DNA of 15,405 nt from G020350405 sp964513655 (GTDB lineage: Bacteria; Planctomycetota; Phycisphaerae; Sedimentisphaerales; Anaerobacaceae): positions 1 through 15,405 of the forward strand of contig CAZENQ010000074.1 of NCBI GenBank assembly GCA_964513655.1. The letters run 5' to 3'. A program made the translations under genes and the position numbers. Of this stretch, positions 1 to 7,717 are shown one piece after another; position 1 is the first letter of the stretch, and each line of letters begins with the position of its first letter. Under the pieces are notes generated by a model, which worked only from the letters and a program-made list of their open reading frames with translations, searched no databases and had not been told where the DNA came from.

Positions 1-1198
1 CGGCAGTTAATGTAATTGTGCTTTCGGACGAGGTGTTTCCAGAACTTCTATTGAGCTCAATGTTATCGCCGGCATTCATCGTCATGGCACCGACTGATGA
101 AACATTTGCCTTGAGCTTGATGTCATCGTCAGCGTCAACATCCAGCGTGCCGTCAGATATAACATCTCCCTCAACAGTAACGTCATAACCGGAAAGCTCC
201 ATATTGCCGTAAAGTGCACCATCAACAGTCAAATCGCCGTCGTGATTATCATCACTGTCGGCGATAAGCGTCAGTGTGCCATCCGCACTTACCGACGTTG
301 GTGTGCCATGAAGCGTAATATCCCTCTTGGCCACGGCCCTTAAGGACTCGATGCCCGAGATAGCCGTGGAGAAAATATCACCGGCAGCAAGAATTACTTT
401 TCCGCCATCTGCCTCAATCGTGCCCGCGCCGGTGCCAAGTGACCCGCCGTTATCAACAACATGGTCGGCTGGAGTAGTCATTGCAACCTCAACCACGACA
501 TCACTGCCATCCCGGCCAAGATATACACTTTCACCCGCCGCCAGTACAACCGCGTTGTTTCGACCTGTTGCAACTATGGCGCCTTTGTTCGTAACGTTTT
601 GACCTATTAGGGCTACCTGCTCGGCGTGGATTCCATGGTCCGTGCCTATGCCCTCATTTGTCACATCCCCTATCTGATTGCTGAAAGGGTTCTCTTCGGT
701 TGCTGTGAATCTCTCAAATCGAAATTGCCCGTCCGCAACCATGAAGCTTCTGTCTCTGATGTCGATTGCGGAGCCGACAAAACTGCGGGCCTGAATATAA
801 GATTCAGGGCCAAAAATAAGGCCTCGGGTGTTAACGATGAAAATATCACCCTGATTACCCAACAGTGAGCCATTAAATTGGGTCGCATCTCCCGCAATCA
901 CCCTGTTCAGTACGGCGAAGTTGCTGCCCCCCCCCTTGATAAATTCGAGGACTTCGCTTGTACTCGTATCCAGGTCGTCCCAGTGGAGTACTGCCCGGCC
1001 GGACGGCCCCATATCTACCGTCGTAGTGTCGGCGACGGCAGAGACGCCTCCAATTCCTGTACCAGCCACCTGACCGTTATACGCCGGTGTGGCCAGCGCA
1101 AGTGGTGCCGACGTGTTAAAAAACAAACAGCACACCAAAAACCACACTACCGCCTCCTTGAAACAATACTTTTTTGAAATTCTTCTTACATTTTCCAT
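1..1198 (-). CDS. TpsA: two-partner secretion exoprotein, haemagglutination-activity domain (partial, 3' end outside window)
   Basis: This is a large secreted or surface exoprotein of the two-partner secretion (type Vb) pathway, exported by the TpsB encoded just upstream. 399 codons are visible and the frame is still open at base 1. The N-terminus is a basic stretch, then a hydrophobic segment (about residues 16-30) ending in ALA-TP, a good signal peptidase site near residue 36. The TPS domain follows (about 40-170), recognisable by LHWDDLD (71-77), LNRVIAGD (97-104) and GDIFIVNTRGLIFG (117-130), which match the family pattern LNRV..G..S.I.G.L...G.vflvNp.GilFG. Beyond it is repetitive D/G/V/T-rich sequence typical of a right-handed beta-helix. 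I chose the ATG at 1198 over the in-frame ATG at 1204 because AAGGGG lies six bases before it. The cargo function cannot be told from this part. An in-frame run of nine G encodes part of KGGG (88-91). Confidence 0.88.
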   Translation of the reverse strand, partial: MENVRRISKKYCFKEAVVWFLVCCLFFNTSAPLALATPAYNGQVAGTGIGGVSAVADTTTVDMGPSGRAVLHWDDLDTSTSEVLEFIKGGGSNFAVLNRVIAGDATQFNGSLLGNQGDIFIVNTRGLIFGPESYIQARSFVGSAIDIRDRSFMVADGQFRFERFTATEENPFSNQIGDVTNEGIGTDHGIHAEQVALIGQNVTNKGAIVATGRNNAVVLAAGESVYLGRDGSDVVVEVAMTTPADHVVDNGGSLGTGAGTIEADGGKVILAAGDIFSTAISGIESLRAVAKRDITLHGTPTSVSADGTLTLIADSDDNHDGDLTVDGALYGNMELSGYDVTVEGDVISDGTLDVDADDDIKLKANVSSVGAMTMNAGDNIELNRSSGNTSSESTITLTA

Positions 1199-1204
1199 TT
1201 CCAT

Positions 1205-1210
1205 CCCCTT
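1205..1210 (-). promoter_or_regulatory. Ribosome binding site of tpsA
   Basis: AAGGGG on the minus strand lies six bases before the ATG at 1198 but directly abuts the alternative ATG at 1204. The spacing favours 1198. Confidence 0.55.
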
Positions 1211-1262
1211 ATACAAAATAATTAGTTAAGTCCAAGATCCGTCTACACACTTGTATGTCCTT

Positions 1263-1280
1263 CCCGACTACACCGTCGGG
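1263..1280 (-). promoter_or_regulatory. Hairpin in the tpsB-tpsA intergenic gap
   Basis: A perfect 6-bp stem (CCCGAC/GTCGGG) with a 6-base loop lies 8 bases after the tpsB stop codon. No T-run follows on the minus strand, so it is not a standard intrinsic terminator. It could act in RNA processing or as a partial attenuator that sets the ratio of transporter to exoprotein; that role is an inference. Confidence 0.35.
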
Positions 1281-1288
1281 CAAAATTC

Positions 1289-3217
1289 TTACCATCGCCA
1301 CATAAAACCTGCATTCACCCTGCCTTTACCTGTCCTCGTCGCGTCTGTCGGTCCAAGTGGATATCCGTAATATACCACACCGGTGAAATGGTCTCCCAGT
1401 TCGACAATCGTGCCGGCGCCCACCGACATAAGCTCCTCACGTCCCTTCTCAGGCGAGACGGGGTGTCTTACCTTCGGTCTGCCATAGTCAAAGAAGACCA
1501 GTGGGGCCAGTTTTCTAACGAACGGCTCCGGAGACTCCTCTTGCATCTGCTTTTCCTCGGCAGTCATCAGGGACTCCTCGTATTTGACCAGGTCAAACTC
1601 ATACTGGAAAGATGCCAGTACGCCGCCGTCGGCTACAAACTCATACTCATCATAGCCTCTGACAGAATACATTCCTCCGAAAGAGGTCATCTTCGCGGGA
1701 ACCAGTCTTTCGTCTGAGCCTACCCATCGGAAAGAAGCGCTTACGCGCTGGACTTCATTTGGGTCAAGGTACTGGCTGTGAGCCGCCGCCGCACTGTAAA
1801 TCGTAAAAAGCGATTCTGCGTCTGGCCGTGCATCTCTGAACTCGTCTCCCCCGGATTCGCCGCCCCAGCTCGCCCACCGGTCGAGTCTGATAGAACTATC
1901 TGATATATCATCTGAGCGATGCAGGTCAATCCCCGCTCCCCACAGCCAAAACTTCACATCAGATCCCAAAACGCTTGCAAATATCGAAGGATTAACCTTG
2001 CTCCTCGTGTGCTCCAGAGTACCCTTAACATCCAGGAACCAGCCATCGGTCTGCAAGAGGTTGTATCGCAGTACTCCGCCATAGAACGTGCCTCGCCCCA
2101 GGAAATCGAACACACCGGTCGCCGGGCTTATGTCAAATTCACTGTGTCCGCCATAAAGGTTCAGACGCAGCCGGGGCCCTGCCAGCGGAAAATCATAGCT
2201 GCCGTACAACGCATAATTATCCGCTATAGTGTTGTCCCACGGAGCCTGATAAATCGCGACAAATGTATCGTCTATACCAAGAAGGTTGGTATTGATAACC
2301 CCGATTCTTGGGTCCCACTGCCTTTCGTCCGTGCCGGAGTTATCCACCTGGATGAACCAATGCCACGGGTTTGCTTCGTAAATATCGTACGCCACGGCAA
2401 GCGTGTTCGGTTCTCGCCCTTTTGTTACGACCGCCGAAACATACCTGTCTGGGTTCAGATTAAGCAGGTTAATAAAATCGTCAAGCTCCTTCTGGTTTGC
2501 CACCTGTCCGACCTTCACAGGGGACCACTCCATAACAGCCGACGCCCGAAGGTATCCTTTTTCCGTTTCATTCTGATTGGGGTCATAGGTCGTCACCGTA
2601 ACATCGGTAACCGTTGCCTCAAGGACACTCACCGGCAGAATTTCATCACGCAGCTCTACTCCTTCCCTGACCGCCTCGCTCGGCACATAAACATATATGC
2701 CGGCGTAATTCTTCTCCTGGTAAACGCTGAGAATGTACTGGGTAAGGCCCTGAATCGTTCGCGCGGATACCTGGCGAGTCCGGCCGGGGTCTAAAACCAC
2801 ATCGTGCAGAACCCTGAAATCATACAGGTAAGCGCTCTCAGCTTCCGCCAGCGGCTTGTCCGAAGCATTGAATATCAAAGGCATCCCGGCAAGCAACTCC
2901 TCTGTTGATATCAGGCTGTTGCCGCTGATACGCAACTCCCTCACGCTAAAACGCTGCGTAGTGTCTGTTGGTAAATCAATTTCTGAAATCTCCTCCTCCA
3001 GTTCAGCTTTCGCTTTCTCAAGCGATGCTCGCTTGGCCGCTTCAGCCGCCTCACGTTTCGCCCTGGCGGCTTCATCTCGCATCTCCTCAATCTGTTCTGC
3101 TTGGCCGATCTCCTCCTCCCCTAAGGCTGGCGTGGCAATCGTAAACCAAAATAAACACGCTGCCACCAAAGCAGAGACAATGCACACAGTCCCTATTATC
3201 CTTGTGCCACTTTCCAT
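1289..3217 (-). CDS. TpsB: ShlB/FhaC-family two-partner secretion outer-membrane transporter
   Basis: An outer-membrane Omp85-superfamily pore that binds the TPS domain of its partner in the periplasm and exports it. It has 642 residues, slightly longer than typical FhaC/ShlB proteins. Order of parts: a signal peptide (about 1-33, ending PALG-EEE); a Glu/Ala/Lys-rich probable coiled coil (about 34-80); POTRA-type sequence from FSVRELRISGN (90-100) to about 210; then a beta-barrel of alternating aromatic strands. VRGY at 519-522 is the conserved loop-6 motif of the superfamily, and the protein ends in a beta-strand with terminal Trp, the usual outer-membrane assembly signal. An acidic loop lies at about 547-569. 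The ATG at 3217 is preceded by AAGGAG at seven bases. It is the first gene of the pair, 90 bases upstream of tpsA on the same strand. Confidence 0.9.
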   Translation of the reverse strand: MESGTRIIGTVCIVSALVAACLFWFTIATPALGEEEIGQAEQIEEMRDEAARAKREAAEAAKRASLEKAKAELEEEISEIDLPTDTTQRFSVRELRISGNSLISTEELLAGMPLIFNASDKPLAEAESAYLYDFRVLHDVVLDPGRTRQVSARTIQGLTQYILSVYQEKNYAGIYVYVPSEAVREGVELRDEILPVSVLEATVTDVTVTTYDPNQNETEKGYLRASAVMEWSPVKVGQVANQKELDDFINLLNLNPDRYVSAVVTKGREPNTLAVAYDIYEANPWHWFIQVDNSGTDERQWDPRIGVINTNLLGIDDTFVAIYQAPWDNTIADNYALYGSYDFPLAGPRLRLNLYGGHSEFDISPATGVFDFLGRGTFYGGVLRYNLLQTDGWFLDVKGTLEHTRSKVNPSIFASVLGSDVKFWLWGAGIDLHRSDDISDSSIRLDRWASWGGESGGDEFRDARPDAESLFTIYSAAAAHSQYLDPNEVQRVSASFRWVGSDERLVPAKMTSFGGMYSVRGYDEYEFVADGGVLASFQYEFDLVKYEESLMTAEEKQMQEESPEPFVRKLAPLVFFDYGRPKVRHPVSPEKGREELMSVGAGTIVELGDHFTGVVYYGYPLGPTDATRTGKGRVNAGFMWRW

Positions 3218-3224
3218 AATTATT

Positions 3225-3230
3225 CTCCTT
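3225..3230 (-). promoter_or_regulatory. Ribosome binding site of tpsB
   Basis: A strong AAGGAG on the minus strand, seven bases before the ATG at 3217, fixes the start of tpsB. Confidence 0.7.
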
Positions 3231-3277
3231 AAATTGACCCGTAAATACTACCTCTTCAAATGACTCTGAAGTAAGAT

Positions 3278-3304
3278 ACTATACCTTTTACAAAGAGCTG
3301 ACAA
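3278..3304 (-). promoter_or_regulatory. Possible sigma-70 promoter of the tpsBA operon
   Basis: On the minus strand TTGTCA (3299-3304) and TATAGT (3278-3283) resemble -35 and -10 boxes upstream of tpsB. The spacer is only 15 bases, shorter than the usual 16-18, so the call is weak. Confidence 0.35.
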
Positions 3305-3416
3305 GGCCAAACTCGTCAATAGGCCAAAAATTACAAAAGTGCTTAAGGATCCCTCGCTCATATGCCATACTTAGGCGGACGTCCCTTCCACCTATTTGTA
3401 ACAGTGCACTAACCTT

Positions 3417-3668
3417 CTAAATTTTAAGCTCAGAGCCCAAATACCGTCTTATCTTGGTCACAGGTTCTTCTTCCGGGTGTGAATCGCTGCCTCCAGCAAA
3501 CAGGATAGTGCCAGCTACTAAGTTGTCTAGAATCTCAATTATATTGCTTTTAGTCTGTCCAGTCAAGGAAAAAATCTTGTCCCCGCACGAATTTTTCTCA
3601 ACCGCAATCGCCTCAATATGAAATTCAACACAGCTTGGGTAGACCCTAAGTCCGATAAAAATCGGCCT
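3417..3668 (-). pseudogene. Possible decayed coding fragment, 83 open codons without a start
   Basis: The minus strand stays open for 83 codons up to a TAG at 3417-3419. The translation has a balanced, protein-like composition, for example FHIEAIAVEKNS and ILFAGGSDSHPEEEP. There is no ATG, GTG or TTG near its beginning; the frame starts straight after a TAA, and a neighbouring frame carries an ATG and 13 codons across that stop. This would fit the tail of a gene inactivated by a frameshift or nonsense change, but I do not recognise the family. Chance openness is a real alternative. Confidence 0.25.
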
Positions 3669-4082
3669 TTACAGCACCCAAAAACATACTAATACCCTGT
3701 TCGCCAGACTAACTTGCTCTAACTAATGACACAAACCGCGAAGGCTGGTTATGTGCCCCACAAAAAAAAACAAAAATCCTGCCAAAGCTCGCCGCCAACT
3801 TGCCGATCATCCGCCGCACAATACTATCAAAATGACCGTCCAACAGCTGTGCATTCTACGCGGCTTGCCAGATATCACATCGCCTCTGCCCGCCCTTTTG
3901 TATACACCAAAAATACCCGCCTTCTCGCCCTGCCTGCTGACTGTTATTACCCGAAAAATTTTTTACCTTGACTTGTTAAATCCTTTGTTGTTATCAAGGT
4001 TTGCCCGCTTTGCCCCGAGGTCTACGGAACCAAAGGTCAGAATTCGAGTCGGGTCAAGACGCATCCAACCATTGTCCCAAGC

Positions 4083-4106
4083 GCACTTCTGGCGCACAGA
4101 AAATGC
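4083..4106 (-). terminator. Hairpin downstream of the acyl-CoA ligase gene
   Basis: GCACTTCTG (4083-4091) can pair with CAGAAAATGC (4097-4106) around a five-base loop, with one bulge. It lies about 40 bases after the stop codon of the ligase gene. There is no T-run after it on the minus strand, so factor-independent termination is doubtful. Confidence 0.2.
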
Positions 4107-4145
4107 TTCTTGAGAATTAGCAGGCCAGGCGCACTGCCTAAAGAT

Positions 4146-6269
4146 TCACTCGCCCCTCCGCAGAAGAATCCTGCTGTCCGCCACCACGCACCCTTCTCCC
4201 TCGGGATAAACTATTAAAGGATTTATATCCAGTTCAGCAATTTCAGGGTGCCCACTAACCATCTGGGATAGCCGCAGTATACAATCTCTGATGCTGTCAA
4301 TGTCACATGGAGGTGCTCCCCGAACACCCTTGAGTATCCTGTAAGCCTTGATGGTCCGGACCATAATCTCCGCACTTATCTCCCACATCGGAGCCAGCCG
4401 GAACGTAACGTCCTTCATCGCCTCAACAAACGTCCCGCCAAGTCCGAACATACACAAAGGCCCAAACTTCGCGTCCCTCGCGGCACCTAAAATAACCTCT
4501 ACCCCGCCCTTCGCCATCCGCTCTATGATTACACCGTCTATCTTCGCCGCCGCCTTGAACTTCTTCACATTCTCGATTATCTCACAAAAAGCCTCTCGCG
4601 CCTCCTCCTTCGTCTTGACCTTCAGCCGTACACCGCCGGCATCAAACTTGTGCACAACATCAGGAGATGATATCTTCATCGCGACAGGAAACAGTATCTC
4701 CTCCGCCGCTTCATCAACATCAGATACGTCCTTCAGAAGTATGCTCTTTAATACCGGAAAACCATAACACTGAAGAAGCTCGTTTGCCTCCTTCTCGGAC
4801 ATATAGTAGCTGTCCCTGTCTCCGAGCTTCTTGCCTATAATCGCCGCCGCAGTATCACGGTCAGCAGCAACACGCCGAACCTCACGCCTGCCCAGGCCAA
4901 GCAATTTACCATAGAAGGCCATCGTGGCCATCGAACGAACCGCTGCCTCAGGAAACGCATAATTCGGTATCCCGTGATTCTCCAGGTACCGAGTTCCTTC
5001 TGAAACATCCACAATCCCCATAAATGAGCAAAGCACCGGCTTGTCAACGTCCCTCGCAACTGGCGGAACTATCTCCGCCGTCTCCAAAATGTCCGTCATC
5101 GCCTGCGGTGTCAGAATCACTATCGCACCGTCAACGCTCTCATCCATCAGAATGTGCCGAATCGCCGCCGCATACCGCTCGTGCTTCGCATCACCAATCA
5201 CATCCACAGGATTATTGATACTCGCCGCGGGCGGAAGCTCCTGCTTCAGCTTCTCCTTAGTTTCCTCCGAAAACGTCGCAATCTGCAGACCGTGGCGAAT
5301 AGCCGCATCAGTAGCCATAATCCCCGGCCCGCCGGCATTCGTCACAATCGCAATACGGTTGCCCTTCGGCACAGGCTGCTTGGCAAATGCAATCGCAGAA
5401 TCAAACAGCTCATCAATCCCCTCAACACGCTGAATCCCGCTCTGATGAAAAATAGCATCGTAAGCATTATCAGAACCAGCCAAAGAACCCGTGTGCGACG
5501 CCGCCGCACGGGCACCCTCCGCCGAACGCCCCGACTTAATCGCCAACATAGGCTTGCGAGTCTCCCATGTTATCTCACGTGCCGTCTCAAGAAACTCACG
5601 ACCGTTCGTAATATCCTCCAGATACATCACAATCACGTCCGTATCCGGGTCGTCTTTAAGATAACGCAAAAAGTCAACCTCGTTCACATCGGCCTTGTTA
5701 CCGAAGCTGACAAACTTGGAAAATCCAACTTCCCTGCCCTCCGCATAATCAAGCACCGCCGTACAAAGCGCCCCCGACTGCGATATAAAGCCAATATTGC
5801 CCCCTCTCGGCATCCTCGTCGCAAAGCTCGCATTTAGCCGAACATCCTCCGCATTATTAATAACACCAAGGCAATTGGGACCCACCAGGTGAATCCCGTA
5901 CTTGCCGATTACCCCCTTTAACTTTTCCTCTAACTCCCTTCCACGACCTCCTGCCTCCTTAAAACCTGCCGTTATCACTATCGCGCCCTTCACACCCTTC
6001 ACTCCTGCCTCCTCCATCACATCGCACACTGCCTCCGCAGGTACAATAACAATCGCTAGGTCGACCTCGTCCGGAATATCACCTAGGCTGCGGTACGCCT
6101 TCACGCTTTGGATAGACGCCGCTTTCAGATTGACCGGATAAAGTACTCCTTGGAATCCGGCATCGAGAATATTGCGAAACACCGCAAGACCCACGCTGCC
6201 GGGTCGGTTCGTCGCACCGACCACGGCAACTGACCGCGGCTTCATAATCGATTCAATATTCTTTGCCAT
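4146..6269 (-). CDS. ADP-forming acetate/acyl-CoA ligase, fused alpha and beta subunits
   Basis: A cytoplasmic NDP-forming acyl-CoA synthetase that interconverts an acyl-CoA, ADP and phosphate with the free acid, CoA and ATP. It has 707 residues, the usual size for the fused form without a GNAT acetyltransferase domain. Order of parts: CoA-binding Rossmann domain with VAVVGATNRPGSVG near the start; succinyl-CoA-ligase-like domains with GPNCLGV and ISQSGAL; AASHTGSLAGSD, whose His (about residue 259) fits the phosphorylated catalytic His; and a C-terminal ATP-grasp domain with the second conserved His in VVHKFDAGGV and a late ELDINPL motif. I chose the ATG at 6269 because GGAGAG lies four bases before it; the upstream TTG at 6281 would overlap that site. 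Acetate as substrate is an inference; propionate or other acids are possible. It follows an AcuC-like deacetylase gene but has its own promoter. Confidence 0.93.
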   Translation of the reverse strand: MAKNIESIMKPRSVAVVGATNRPGSVGLAVFRNILDAGFQGVLYPVNLKAASIQSVKAYRSLGDIPDEVDLAIVIVPAEAVCDVMEEAGVKGVKGAIVITAGFKEAGGRGRELEEKLKGVIGKYGIHLVGPNCLGVINNAEDVRLNASFATRMPRGGNIGFISQSGALCTAVLDYAEGREVGFSKFVSFGNKADVNEVDFLRYLKDDPDTDVIVMYLEDITNGREFLETAREITWETRKPMLAIKSGRSAEGARAAASHTGSLAGSDNAYDAIFHQSGIQRVEGIDELFDSAIAFAKQPVPKGNRIAIVTNAGGPGIMATDAAIRHGLQIATFSEETKEKLKQELPPAASINNPVDVIGDAKHERYAAAIRHILMDESVDGAIVILTPQAMTDILETAEIVPPVARDVDKPVLCSFMGIVDVSEGTRYLENHGIPNYAFPEAAVRSMATMAFYGKLLGLGRREVRRVAADRDTAAAIIGKKLGDRDSYYMSEKEANELLQCYGFPVLKSILLKDVSDVDEAAEEILFPVAMKISSPDVVHKFDAGGVRLKVKTKEEAREAFCEIIENVKKFKAAAKIDGVIIERMAKGGVEVILGAARDAKFGPLCMFGLGGTFVEAMKDVTFRLAPMWEISAEIMVRTIKAYRILKGVRGAPPCDIDSIRDCILRLSQMVSGHPEIAELDINPLIVYPEGEGCVVADSRILLRRGE

Positions 6270-6273
6270 AACG

Positions 6274-6279
6274 CTCTCC
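6274..6279 (-). promoter_or_regulatory. Ribosome binding site of the acyl-CoA ligase
   Basis: GGAGAG on the minus strand, four bases before the ATG at 6269. It overlaps the possible TTG start at 6281, which argues against that longer start. Confidence 0.6.
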
Positions 6280-6336
6280 AAACAAACAAATTTGTGCTAT
6301 GCAGTAGACGTATCCATAACAATGTTTGGTAAATCA

Positions 6337-6366
6337 ACAATATCTCACAAAAGCCTCTTTTGTCAA
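6337..6366 (-). promoter_or_regulatory. Sigma-70-type promoter of the acyl-CoA ligase
   Basis: On the minus strand a perfect TTGACA (6361-6366) is followed after 18 bases by TATTGT (6337-6342, four of six matches). It sits between the acuC stop and the ligase start, so the ligase can be transcribed independently of acuC. Confidence 0.55.
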
Positions 6367-6396
6367 ATGGTAAATTCCCTTCAAGCCGATAAATGA

Positions 6397-6418
6397 TAGC
6401 GTAGCCGACACGACGCTA
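6397..6418 (-). terminator. Possible weak terminator or hairpin after acuC
   Basis: TAGCGT (6397-6402) and ACGCTA (6413-6418) form a 6-bp stem with a 10-base loop just after the acuC stop. Only a short ATCATTT follows on the minus strand, so termination would be weak. Confidence 0.25.
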
Positions 6419-6426
6419 ATCGCTGA

Positions 6427-7512
6427 TTATTGCAGCCCGTGAAGGCCAAAAACACTTGCCTTGACTGCCTTTATCACGGCCTCTATTGCGGGTGCGACCG
6501 CGTCTTGCTGCTGCTTGCTCACAGCGACTGACGCATCTCTCAGCCCCCCGTCCTCCTCCGCCCCCGCAAAAAGACTCCACGCGAAAGCCCACGCCCTCAC
6601 CGTATTCTCGATATCGTAACCACCGCCCCCTGCCGCAAGAATCGGCCTGTCAAAACTCAGCACATGACTAATCACATCCCCATAAGTGTTATTACTCAAT
6701 TGAAAATGCGCGAGTGGGTCGCCCGCAAGACCGTCCGCCCCCAACTGAAGCACGAATACGTCAGGACCGAACGCTCTTATCAATGGCAGCACAACTGCCT
6801 CAAATGCCTTCATATACGCCTCGTCATAAGTCCCAATCGGCAAAGGAACATTCACACAGTAACCCTTCCCCTCTCCTGTTCCGATTTCATTTGCAAAGCC
6901 CGTTCCCGGAAACAGAGTCCGCGGGTTTTGGTGCAGCGATACGGTCATCACATCATTGCGCTCATAAAACCCGTACGCAACCCCGTCGCCATGATGAACG
7001 TCCACGTCCAGGTACAGAACCTTTTTCCCCGCCTCAGCCAACACCATACACGCAATCGCCACGTCATTCATATAGCAAAAGCCAGATGCCTGCTCCGGGC
7101 CCGCGTGATGAAGACCGCCGGATGGGTTAAACGCTGCATCAGCTCCGCCCGATAGCAGCAGCTCCGCACCAATAACTGTCCCCCCTACCGCCATAGCCGA
7201 GTAATCATACATATCGGCAAAGACCGGACAATCCCCAGTCCCTATCCCCATACTCAATGCCTCATTGCTCCACTGTCCCTCAGCCGCCGTTTTCAACGTG
7301 TGCAGATAACGCGCTGAGTGAAACTTCTTCAAAACAATTCGCTCAGCCGGCTCAGGCGCTGCCTCCTTCCTGCCCGCACCTGTCAGCAGACCCATTGAGT
7401 TCACAGTCTCCCGCACCCTTCTTGCTCGAACTGTATTAAACGGATGTTCCGGCGGATATCGGTACCTCTCCATCTCCGCCGAATGTATAAATACTGCTCT
7501 TCTCGTCGCCAA
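6427..7512 (-). CDS. acuC: AcuC-like class I histone-deacetylase-family protein
   Basis: A zinc-dependent lysine deacetylase or amidohydrolase of the histone deacetylase superfamily, 361 residues, cytoplasmic. Active-site features are intact: the His pair H135-H136 in GGLHHAGPE, zinc ligands D171 and H173 in LDVDVHHGDG, the third ligand D260 in LQLGADGLAGDPL, and the catalytic Tyr at about 299 in AAGGGGYD. The N-terminal YPPEHPFNTVRARR is typical of AcuC proteins. The start is TTG at 7512: the first internal ATG is at codon 14 and would cut off the first beta-strand, and AGGAG lies six bases before the TTG. In Bacillus, AcuC deacetylates acetyl-CoA synthetase; here the neighbour is an ADP-forming ligase 157 bases downstream, so a comparable role is plausible but not shown by the sequence. 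Confidence 0.9.
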   Translation of the reverse strand: MATRRAVFIHSAEMERYRYPPEHPFNTVRARRVRETVNSMGLLTGAGRKEAAPEPAERIVLKKFHSARYLHTLKTAAEGQWSNEALSMGIGTGDCPVFADMYDYSAMAVGGTVIGAELLLSGGADAAFNPSGGLHHAGPEQASGFCYMNDVAIACMVLAEAGKKVLYLDVDVHHGDGVAYGFYERNDVMTVSLHQNPRTLFPGTGFANEIGTGEGKGYCVNVPLPIGTYDEAYMKAFEAVVLPLIRAFGPDVFVLQLGADGLAGDPLAHFQLSNNTYGDVISHVLSFDRPILAAGGGGYDIENTVRAWAFAWSLFAGAEEDGGLRDASVAVSKQQQDAVAPAIEAVIKAVKASVFGLHGLQ

Positions 7513-7518
7513 AGCCTG

Positions 7519-7523
7519 CTCCT
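7519..7523 (-). promoter_or_regulatory. Ribosome binding site of acuC (supports TTG start)
   Basis: AGGAG on the minus strand, six bases before the TTG at 7512. This decides the non-ATG start. Confidence 0.6.
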
Positions 7524-7717
7524 GCTTTTACTGTTTGGTCAAATTGCACGTAATGCTACGGACATTCCCATCAAACTTGGTGTTCACCTTGTAGCCGCAG
7601 TTTCAAAAACCGTCGGCCACGCCCTATACCAAGCCTGACAAAGAAAAGATATAGTTTCGTGTGTGTAATTGCAAACGTTTTTGATATTATCATAGCCATA
7701 CAAGTAATCTCTAAAGT

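Larger units (their letters stand above)
3305..4145. other. Long intergenic stretch with no convincing intact gene
   Basis: The region between the tpsBA operon and the acyl-CoA ligase. Plus-strand frames here (for example 3751-4113) give Pro/Arg/Leu-rich translations without domain-like patterns or a ribosome binding site. Visible items are a possible gene remnant on the minus strand (3417-3668), a short A/T palindrome near 3952-3964 and a hairpin at 4083-4106. I recognise no RNA gene or insertion sequence. Confidence 0.5.

Noticed and set aside
1919..2794. 291-codon plus-strand ORF
   Set aside because: It lies wholly opposite the well-supported tpsB gene and shows no domain pattern.
3652..3665. 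CCGAT-AAAA-ATCGG hairpin as a terminator
   Set aside because: The stem is only 5 bp and no T-run follows on either strand.
3751..4113. 120-codon plus-strand ORF in the intergenic gap
   Set aside because: Pro/Arg/Leu-rich translation without domain patterns, no ribosome binding site, and an overlapping ORF of similar length in another frame.
5154..5837. 227-codon plus-strand ORF rich in Arg and His
   Set aside because: Antisense shadow of the acyl-CoA ligase gene, with composition typical of reversed coding sequence.
7669..7690. TTGCAA and TATTAT as a promoter for the phosphoesterase gene
   Set aside because: The spacer is only 10 bases, too short for a sigma-70 promoter.
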